Below are positions 8,491 through 14,209 of a stretch of DNA of 14,209 nucleotides, piece by piece. Position numbers and translations under genes: made by a program. Position 1 is the stretch's first letter. Every line of letters starts with the position of its first letter. The stretch lies in assembly GCA_947472705.1 (NCBI GenBank), contig CANJDA010000044.1, forward strand, positions 1 to 14,209, given 5' to 3'. The notes under the pieces are model-generated. The model searched no databases, had not been told where the DNA came from, and worked only from the letters and a program-made list of their open reading frames with translations. This DNA is from Flavobacteriaceae bacterium (GTDB taxonomy: Bacteria > Bacteroidota > Bacteroidia > Flavobacteriales > Flavobacteriaceae).

Positions 8491-9774
8491 TTATAAATAA
8501 TTTAGAGTCCGCTCCAAAGCCATTCCTCTAGATCCTTTTATTAATAAAGTTTTGTTTAGAATTTTTGCCTTTTCTAGTTGTATGGCAAATTCTTCAAATG
8601 TCTTATAAAAATGGAAGTATGAATTTTGAATACTATTTTCATAGAAATCTTTACCAACAAAATAACAATCAAATGAAGCTTGTTGATCTAAGAAATCAAC
8701 AATTGCTTTATGCTCTGCCATACTTTCATCGCCTAACTCATACATATCACCAATAATAACTAATTTGTTATTTTTATCAAGTTGGATAAAATTTTCTAAC
8801 GCTACTCTCATACTGCTCGGATTAGCATTATAAGCGTCTAATATTATTTCGTTAGATTCTTTGGTCAATAATTGAGAGCGATTATTTTCAGGAATATAAC
8901 TTTCTATAGCTTCTTTACAATCATTTATAGCAACTCCAAAATAATTTCCTATAGAAATTGCCGCATTAATATTATTAGCGTTATACAAGCCTATTAAATG
9001 AGAATTAATATCAATATCAAATACTTTAACTTTTACAAATGGATTTGCCGAAACCTTTTCAATAAATACATTTGCCGTTTTATCATTTTGGCTAAATGTT
9101 ATTCTGTCAAAAACAATCGTTTTGTTGTTTTGAATATCGTCATCTAAATTTACAAAAACTTTTTTTTGATTATCTTTTAGATAGGCATACATCTCACTTT
9201 TGCCTTTTATAACGCCTTCTACACCTCCAAAGCCTTCAAGGTGTGCTTTACCAAAATTGGTAATATAGCCATAATCTGGCTGAGCTATTTCACATAAAAA
9301 TTCAATTTCTTTTTGATGATTGGCCCCCATTTCTACAATTCCAATTTCGGTATCAGAAGTAAAAGAAAGCAAAGTCAAAGGAACTCCAATATGATTATTA
9401 AGATTTCCAATAGTTGCTACTGTTTTGAATTTCTTGGATAATACCACATTGATTAATTCCTTTGTTGTAGTCTTACCGTTACTACCTGTTAAAGCAATTA
9501 TAGGAAGTTTTAAATACTGCCTATGGAATTTTGCCAATTCCTGAAGTGTTTTTAAGCTATCGTCAACCAAAATTGTTCGGTTATCAATATAATATTCTGA
9601 ATTGTCAATTAGTACATAACTGGCGCCTTTTTCTAGTGCTTCTTTAGCAAAAGTATTAGCATCAAATCGTTCTCCTTTAATGGCAACAAAAAATGAACTT
9701 GGTTCAATTTTCCGAGTGTCTATAGAAACCTTATTACAAGTCAGAAATAGTTTGTGTATATCTTTAATGGTCAT
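8491..9774 (-). CDS. murF: UDP-N-acetylmuramoyl-tripeptide--D-alanyl-D-alanine ligase
   Basis: Cytoplasmic ATP-dependent Mur ligase that adds D-Ala-D-Ala to the UDP-MurNAc tripeptide, the last cytoplasmic step of peptidoglycan precursor assembly. At 427 residues it has the length usual in Bacteroidota. The N-terminal UDP-binding domain holds SIDTRKIEPSSFFVAIKGERFDAN (17-40, read in two parts: SIDTRKI and FFVAIKGERFDAN). The ATP P-loop TGSNGKTTTKE is at 96-106, followed by GNLNNHIGVPLTLL (123-136) and EMGANHQKEI (148-157). Lys192 in GKSEMYAYL is the likely carbamylated lysine. LYNANNINAAIS (263-274) and the MurF-typical DAYNANPSSM (313-322) follow, and GDMYELGDES lies in the C-terminal domain. 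All key motifs are intact. The gene starts 66 bp after gldJ with a terminator between them. The ATG at 9774 is the natural start. Confidence 0.97.
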   Translation of the reverse strand: MTIKDIHKLFLTCNKVSIDTRKIEPSSFFVAIKGERFDANTFAKEALEKGASYVLIDNSEYYIDNRTILVDDSLKTLQELAKFHRQYLKLPIIALTGSNGKTTTKELINVVLSKKFKTVATIGNLNNHIGVPLTLLSFTSDTEIGIVEMGANHQKEIEFLCEIAQPDYGYITNFGKAHLEGFGGVEGVIKGKSEMYAYLKDNQKKVFVNLDDDIQNNKTIVFDRITFSQNDKTANVFIEKVSANPFVKVKVFDIDINSHLIGLYNANNINAAISIGNYFGVAINDCKEAIESYIPENNRSQLLTKESNEIILDAYNANPSSMRVALENFIQLDKNNKLVIIGDMYELGDESMAEHKAIVDFLDQQASFDCYFVGKDFYENSIQNSYFHFYKTFEEFAIQLEKAKILNKTLLIKGSRGMALERTLNYL

Positions 9775-9791
9775 ACAAAGTATATTAAAAT

Positions 9792-9820
9792 AAAAAAGCC
9801 CTTAAAATTAGGGCTTTTTT
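9792..9820 (-). terminator. Intrinsic terminator of gldJ
   Basis: An 11-bp perfect stem (9792-9802 AAAAAAGCCCT with 9810-9820 AGGGCTTTTTT) has a 7-nt loop and a T-run, 20 bp past the gldJ stop. Its flanking A and T runs would allow it to work in both directions, but only gldJ points into it. The murF ATG is just 18 bp further on. Confidence 0.88.
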
Positions 9821-9840
9821 GGTATTAATGAAGAACTATA

Positions 9841-11559
9841 TTAGTTTCTTGCTCTTTTCTTTTTGTCTGCTTTTGGTCCAACTCTAGACATTGCACATCT
9901 AAATCCGATGTAGTCTGTTGCAATATCTTGCGGGAAGTATCTTCTTTGTGCTGGATCTAACCAATAAGCTCTATCTCTCCAAGAACCTCCTTTGTAAACT
10001 CTAACATCATCATTTACTAGAGTAGTTCTTTTATTTGACTTGTCATACTTTTTAATCATATTCCCCAAACTGTCAGTTGAAACATTATGTTTTGGAGAAT
10101 CATACATTCTTTGGCTGTCTGTCATTTTCCCTTTTTCGTCACCTTCTTCAGAACTTCCAAATTTAAAATATCTTGTAGATTGTTTATCTCCATCACGATA
10201 ATTTCTATTATCAGATTTGTCAAAGTTTTGTCTTAAATAAGTTTCTTTATCATCAACAGGAACTTGAGCAATTTGCCCAGGGAAATTTCTTGAAACAATT
10301 TTACCATTAGATAAAGTGTCAAATTTTTGAGTTTCGGCAGTAACTAATTCTACTTTACCATCATCGCCAATTTTGTTTTTCATATACACATTTCCTCTGT
10401 AGTAGTTGAAGTCATTGGCTTCATCATCTACCATAGGTCTGTATACATCGGCAACCCATTCAGCAACATTACCAGCCATATCATATAAACCAAAATCATT
10501 TGGTGGATAAGATTTAACCTTGTTTGTTATATCCGCTCCGTCATCTGACCAACCAGCAATTCCACCGTAATCTCCTTTTCCTTGTTTGAAGTTAGCCAAT
10601 TGATCACCTCTAACTTGTCTTTTCCCTGAACGGGTATAACTTCCTGACCATGGATATTTCTTTTGTCCTTTGTAAGCATTGTACTCTCTTTGACCTACGT
10701 CAGCAGCGGCAGCATACTCCCATTCTGCTTCAGTTGGCAATCTGTATTCTGGTAAAAACAACCCTGAGGTTCTTTGAGCGTATACATTTTTAGGGCTATT
10801 CCCTTGTGTATTAGTTGATCCTGCCGCCGCAGCTTTTGGAGCTGCACCAGGTTTTTGTCCTCTTTTAAGAACTAATTTTTCATCACCTCCCATAGAAGTT
10901 GAAGGAGATGCTAAATAAGCCTCTGTACTAAATACTTTATCTGCGCTCTCATCTGTTACTTTGGCATCTTTTTTCAAGTAACGTTGATCCTCTAACATTT
11001 TCTCGTTTACACGTTCAGTTCTCCATTTTGAAAATTCTGTTGCTTGAATCCAGTTAACCCCAACTACAGGATACTCAGCATATGCTGGGTGTCTCAAGTA
11101 ATTATTAGTCATAGTTTCGTTATAACCTAATCTATTTCTCCAAACAAGCGTGTCAGGGGAAGCTCCTTCATATATATTTTTGTAATTTTCTTGGTCTGGA
11201 GGGAAAACTCTTTTTAACCAATCTAAATACTCCATATACATTACATTAGTAACTTCGGTTTCATCCATGTAGAATGACATTACGTGTTGTTGATTTGGAG
11301 TATTGTTCCAATCGTGCATCACATCATCTGCTACTTTACCCATGGTAAATGTTCCTCCTTCTACCATCACTAAACCAGGTCCAGTTGCTTGCTTTTTATA
11401 TTTTGAAGCATACTGAAAACCTCCTTTTTTATCGTTGATTTTCCAACCAGTAGCTCTGGAACCGCCAGCAGAACTGGACTTCTTACTACAACTAGTAAAA
11501 CCAACTATTATTACTAATGATAGCAATAATTTTACAGCAATAATTTTGTTTACTTTCAT
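9841..11559 (-). CDS. gldJ: Gliding motility lipoprotein GldJ
   Basis: Outer-membrane lipoprotein needed for gliding and for the type IX secretion system in Flavobacterium. The ATG at 11559 is chosen (572 residues); an upstream ATG at 11622 would put 21 residues ahead of the signal peptide. The lipoprotein signal MKVNKIIAVKLLLSLVII ends in a lipobox with Cys24. The body is a formylglycine-generating-enzyme (SUMF1)-like fold: MVEGGTFTMG (65-74), DETEVTN (99-105), YPVVGVNWIQA (163-173), YRLPTEAEWEYAAA (272-285), FGLYDMAGNVAEWV (356-369), GGSWRDRA (524-531) and IGFRCAMSR (551-559). The catalytic Cys pair of true FGE enzymes is absent from the GGSW region, so it is probably a structural relative. 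An Ala/Pro/Gly-rich stretch lies at about 233-256, and the C-terminus is a basic tail (KKKRARN). Divergent from porU, as I recall for other flavobacteria. Confidence 0.95.
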   Translation of the reverse strand: MKVNKIIAVKLLLSLVIIVGFTSCSKKSSSAGGSRATGWKINDKKGGFQYASKYKKQATGPGLVMVEGGTFTMGKVADDVMHDWNNTPNQQHVMSFYMDETEVTNVMYMEYLDWLKRVFPPDQENYKNIYEGASPDTLVWRNRLGYNETMTNNYLRHPAYAEYPVVGVNWIQATEFSKWRTERVNEKMLEDQRYLKKDAKVTDESADKVFSTEAYLASPSTSMGGDEKLVLKRGQKPGAAPKAAAAGSTNTQGNSPKNVYAQRTSGLFLPEYRLPTEAEWEYAAAADVGQREYNAYKGQKKYPWSGSYTRSGKRQVRGDQLANFKQGKGDYGGIAGWSDDGADITNKVKSYPPNDFGLYDMAGNVAEWVADVYRPMVDDEANDFNYYRGNVYMKNKIGDDGKVELVTAETQKFDTLSNGKIVSRNFPGQIAQVPVDDKETYLRQNFDKSDNRNYRDGDKQSTRYFKFGSSEEGDEKGKMTDSQRMYDSPKHNVSTDSLGNMIKKYDKSNKRTTLVNDDVRVYKGGSWRDRAYWLDPAQRRYFPQDIATDYIGFRCAMSRVGPKADKKKRARN

Positions 11560-11672
11560 ACTCTTAGTAGGTAATAAATTTCGTGGCGCAATATAAGAAT
11601 TAAGGATTAAATTGCAACACATTTTTTTAAATAATACTAAATTCGCCTTTCTAGACGATTTTATATATAACG

Positions 11673-11680
11673 CAAATTTA
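11673..11680 (-). promoter_or_regulatory. Candidate -7 promoter element of gldJ
   Basis: The minus strand reads TAAATTTG, an exact TAnnTTTG match, 113 bp upstream of the gldJ ATG and inside the 205-bp divergent gap with porU. No TTG is seen at the -33 spacing. It would give a leader of roughly 105 nt. For porU on the other strand I find only near-matches (TATTTTG). Confidence 0.4.
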
Positions 11681-11764
11681 AAAGTTTTATTGTATTTTGA
11701 CTTAAAAAATATTTTTTTTACGCTTTCTATACTATTTTGAGTAAAAATTCGTTTACTATGTGAT

Positions 11765-14209
11765 ATGAAAAAGATAATTACAACCCTTATTCTGTTTTTA
11801 AGCGGATTTATTGCTATGGCTCAAGAGCAGGGATCTATTTCTTTGAAGTGGACTGATAAAAAAGAATTCTCCTATGGGGATTATTTTTTTTCGATTCCCC
11901 AATTTAATATTGAAAATTTTCAATTTGATTCCTATTCAAAAAAAATAAATTATTCATTACAAATTAAACTTAACAATCCTGTTAACGAAAATAGTTTACA
12001 ATTAACTAATACCGTTTTTGAGCCAATAACAGAAAGTCAATTAGGTGATTTATCAATCAAAGACATTCCGAACTCTTTCAAGTACTCTATTAAAAATAGC
12101 ACTGCCCGAGACAATTATTTTGGCCAAATATCTATTACTCCAATTATCAGAGAAGGAAATTTATATAAAAAATTGGTTTCTTTTACTTATTCAGTCTCAC
12201 AAAACCAATCAAACAAAGCCCCATTAGCAGTTAATAATGTTACTGCCATAGAAAACTCCGTATTAAATACTGGTAGCTGGTATCGTTTTTATGTTCAAAA
12301 ATCGGGAGTTTATAAAATTTCGAAAAGTTTTTTACAAGGATTAGGTTTAAATACTAATGTTGATCCTAGAAAAATTAAAATTTATGGCAATGGTGGTAAA
12401 ATGTTGCCGCTTTTAAACGGTACTTATTATCCAATGGATTTAGCCGAAAACGCTATACAATTTATTGGGGAAGAAGATGGACAGTTTGACGACCAAGATT
12501 ATATCTTGTTTTATGCTGAAGGTATGGATAACTGGAATGATGACTACCTAAGTTTTCTTAATATTTATGCAGACAAGTCCTATTATTATGTCACCGTTCA
12601 GGGTGATGATGGAAAAAGAATTCCCGAACTAATACAACCAACAGGAGCTGCCACTACATCAATTGCGACATATGATGATTATCAATTCCATGAAATTGAT
12701 GAAGTAAATATTGCTAAACTTGGTCGAATATGGTTCGGCGAACAATTTAGCGTAGATAATGAGCAGGAATTCAGATTTAGTTTCCCAAATATTATTACTT
12801 CATCTCCAATTGAGGTAACTACTCATGCCGCTACAGCAGCTTTTACCCCAACATCATTCAAAATAGAAGCCAACAATCAATTGGTTGGTACAATGAATTT
12901 TGGAGCTTTAGCCACAAACGGCAGTATAGAGGCAATAGAACAAACTTTTTCGAACGGAGTTTCAATATCGTCTGGAGATGTAATAGTTAAACTCACCTAT
13001 AATAATAATAGTGTGCCTGGTTCAAAAGGTTTTTTAGATTATATATCTATTAAAGCAAAAAGCAATTTAAAAGGAAATGGTAAACAATATCGATTTCAAT
13101 ATGATGATGCCTCCACTCTAATTGGAATTGGGGAATATCAAATAACTAATGCTTCTTCGGTAACCCAAGTTTGGGACATAAATGACATTTACAATGTTAC
13201 TAAAGTATCTAACGCTGGTCTAAACACCTTTTCTTTTAAATCAGATTTAGGAGAAATTAGAAAATATATTATTGTTGATGCAAACGATTATTATACTCCA
13301 TTAAGAGACACTAAAACAAAAGTTAATAACCAAAACTTAAAAGGAACCATATTCAATAATGCTCAGGGTCAATTTCAAGATGTAGATTATTTAATTATCA
13401 CTCCCGATTTTTTAAAAGTTCAAGCTGAAAAACTAGCAAATTTTCATAGGAACTATTCTGCTTTGAATGTAAAAGTTGTCACTACAGAAACCATTTATCA
13501 AGAATTTGGCTCAGGAAAACAAGACATAGCTGCCATTAGAAATTTTGTGAAATATGTTTATATAAATGCTTCTTCAACTGATAAAAGAGTAAAATATCTA
13601 AATCTTTTTGGAGATGCTTCCTATGATTTTAAAGACCGAATTTCTAATAACACCAACATAGTTCCCATTTACCATGCATTAAATAGTTATACCGAGGGAG
13701 AAGCTTCATTTGCTTCCGATGATTTTTATGGATGCATGGATGCTAATGAAGGAAATGCTTTTAGTTATTTCTCCGGTATAGATATCGCAAACGGAAGAAT
13801 GATTGTAAGCAGTACACAGCAAGCTGATGAAATGGTAAATAAAGTTATTGAATACTACGATTTAAAATCTTACGGAAGTTGGAGAAATAATTATGTTGCC
13901 ATTGCTGATGATAGTGATAAAACATCTGATGCTTCATTACAATCTACTCAAAACAATTTAACTGATGTTATTGTGAGTCAAAAACCTTTTATCAATTTCA
14001 AAAAAATATTATTAGACTCCTATGAAGAAGAAACATCCGCAGGTGGTAAACGTTACCCAAAAGCCCGTGAGGAAATTTTTGCTGCTTTTGAAAAAGGTTC
14101 TTTAGTCTTTAACTATCTAGGTCATGGAGGTCAAGACGGCCTATCTGGGGAACGCATTTGGGAAAAATCAGATGGGCAAAATTTAAGTAATCAATATAGA
14201 TATCCTTTA
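11765..14209 (+). CDS. porU: T9SS sortase PorU (gingipain-like C25 peptidase), C-terminus cut by window edge
   Basis: Cell-surface cysteine peptidase that removes the C-terminal sorting domain from T9SS cargo and helps attach cargo to the surface. The frame is open for 815 codons from ATG 11765 to the window end. Residues 1-19 are a signal peptide (MKKIITTLILFLSGFIAMA|QEQ). A long N-terminal beta-rich region follows (SLKWTDKKEFSYGDY, NTGSWYRFYVQKSGVYKI, IYGNGGKMLP, DDQDYILFYAEG). The C25 domain starts near residue 540 (VDYLIITPDFLK). It contains VKYLNLFGDASYDFKDR and ASDDFYG, then FNYLGHGGQDGL, in which His787 is the predicted catalytic histidine. By gingipain spacing of about 33 residues, the catalytic Cys should fall just past the window end, so catalytic competence cannot be confirmed. 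Several hundred residues appear to be missing compared with usual PorU lengths. Divergent from gldJ; porV is expected next, outside the window. Confidence 0.93.
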   Translation, partial: MKKIITTLILFLSGFIAMAQEQGSISLKWTDKKEFSYGDYFFSIPQFNIENFQFDSYSKKINYSLQIKLNNPVNENSLQLTNTVFEPITESQLGDLSIKDIPNSFKYSIKNSTARDNYFGQISITPIIREGNLYKKLVSFTYSVSQNQSNKAPLAVNNVTAIENSVLNTGSWYRFYVQKSGVYKISKSFLQGLGLNTNVDPRKIKIYGNGGKMLPLLNGTYYPMDLAENAIQFIGEEDGQFDDQDYILFYAEGMDNWNDDYLSFLNIYADKSYYYVTVQGDDGKRIPELIQPTGAATTSIATYDDYQFHEIDEVNIAKLGRIWFGEQFSVDNEQEFRFSFPNIITSSPIEVTTHAATAAFTPTSFKIEANNQLVGTMNFGALATNGSIEAIEQTFSNGVSISSGDVIVKLTYNNNSVPGSKGFLDYISIKAKSNLKGNGKQYRFQYDDASTLIGIGEYQITNASSVTQVWDINDIYNVTKVSNAGLNTFSFKSDLGEIRKYIIVDANDYYTPLRDTKTKVNNQNLKGTIFNNAQGQFQDVDYLIITPDFLKVQAEKLANFHRNYSALNVKVVTTETIYQEFGSGKQDIAAIRNFVKYVYINASSTDKRVKYLNLFGDASYDFKDRISNNTNIVPIYHALNSYTEGEASFASDDFYGCMDANEGNAFSYFSGIDIANGRMIVSSTQQADEMVNKVIEYYDLKSYGSWRNNYVAIADDSDKTSDASLQSTQNNLTDVIVSQKPFINFKKILLDSYEEETSAGGKRYPKAREEIFAAFEKGSLVFNYLGHGGQDGLSGERIWEKSDGQNLSNQYRYPL

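Noticed and set aside
11560..11622. Upstream ATG at 11622 for gldJ
   Set aside because: It would place 21 unrelated residues before the lipoprotein signal peptide, which fits only the ATG at 11559.
11691..11740. TATTTTG sequences as a porU promoter
   Set aside because: One base short of the TAnnTTTG spacing and without a -33 TTG at the right distance; such strings are frequent in this composition.
12045..12227. Plus-strand 60-codon open frame
   Set aside because: Lies inside porU in another frame, with no features of its own.

Overview
The window is AT-rich chromosomal DNA from a gliding member of the Bacteroidota, most likely a Flavobacterium or close relative. The support is a SusC/RagA TonB-dependent transporter, a propeller/triple-tyrosine regulator with a LuxR-like helix-turn-helix, a secreted protein with a type A T9SS sorting domain, a GldJ gliding lipoprotein, and a PorU-type C25 sortase. 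Two sites also match the Bacteroidota -7 promoter element TAnnTTTG.

Layout. Positions 1-9774 are all minus strand, so transcription runs right to left: murF (8491-9774), a secreted two-repeat protein (6203-8149), a membrane-spanning regulator (3244-6075) and susC (start 3003, running off the left edge). gldJ (9841-11559) is also minus strand. porU (from 11765) is divergent on the plus strand and runs off the right edge.

The left 8.2 kb looks like one side of a polysaccharide utilization locus. The regulator probably senses a glycan breakdown product in the periplasm and acts on the susC operon immediately downstream. The secreted protein looks like a glycan-binding protein exported by T9SS. 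SusD and any glycoside hydrolases would lie off the left edge. The modules of the secreted protein resemble, from memory, ones found in flavobacterial beta-glucan (laminarin-type) loci. That substrate guess is weak.

The right 4.4 kb is T9SS and gliding machinery. GldJ is an outer-membrane lipoprotein needed for motility and secretion. PorU is the cell-surface sortase that removes C-terminal sorting domains such as the one on the secreted protein here. murF, between the two regions, is peptidoglycan housekeeping.

Two clear hairpin terminators (6148-6184 and 9792-9820) separate the units. I see no RNA genes, CRISPR arrays, insertion sequences or phage genes. The window is mostly recognisable biology. 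The least described parts are the duplicated 190-residue module and its Cys linker, the single-polypeptide regulator, and an inverted repeat upstream of susC.
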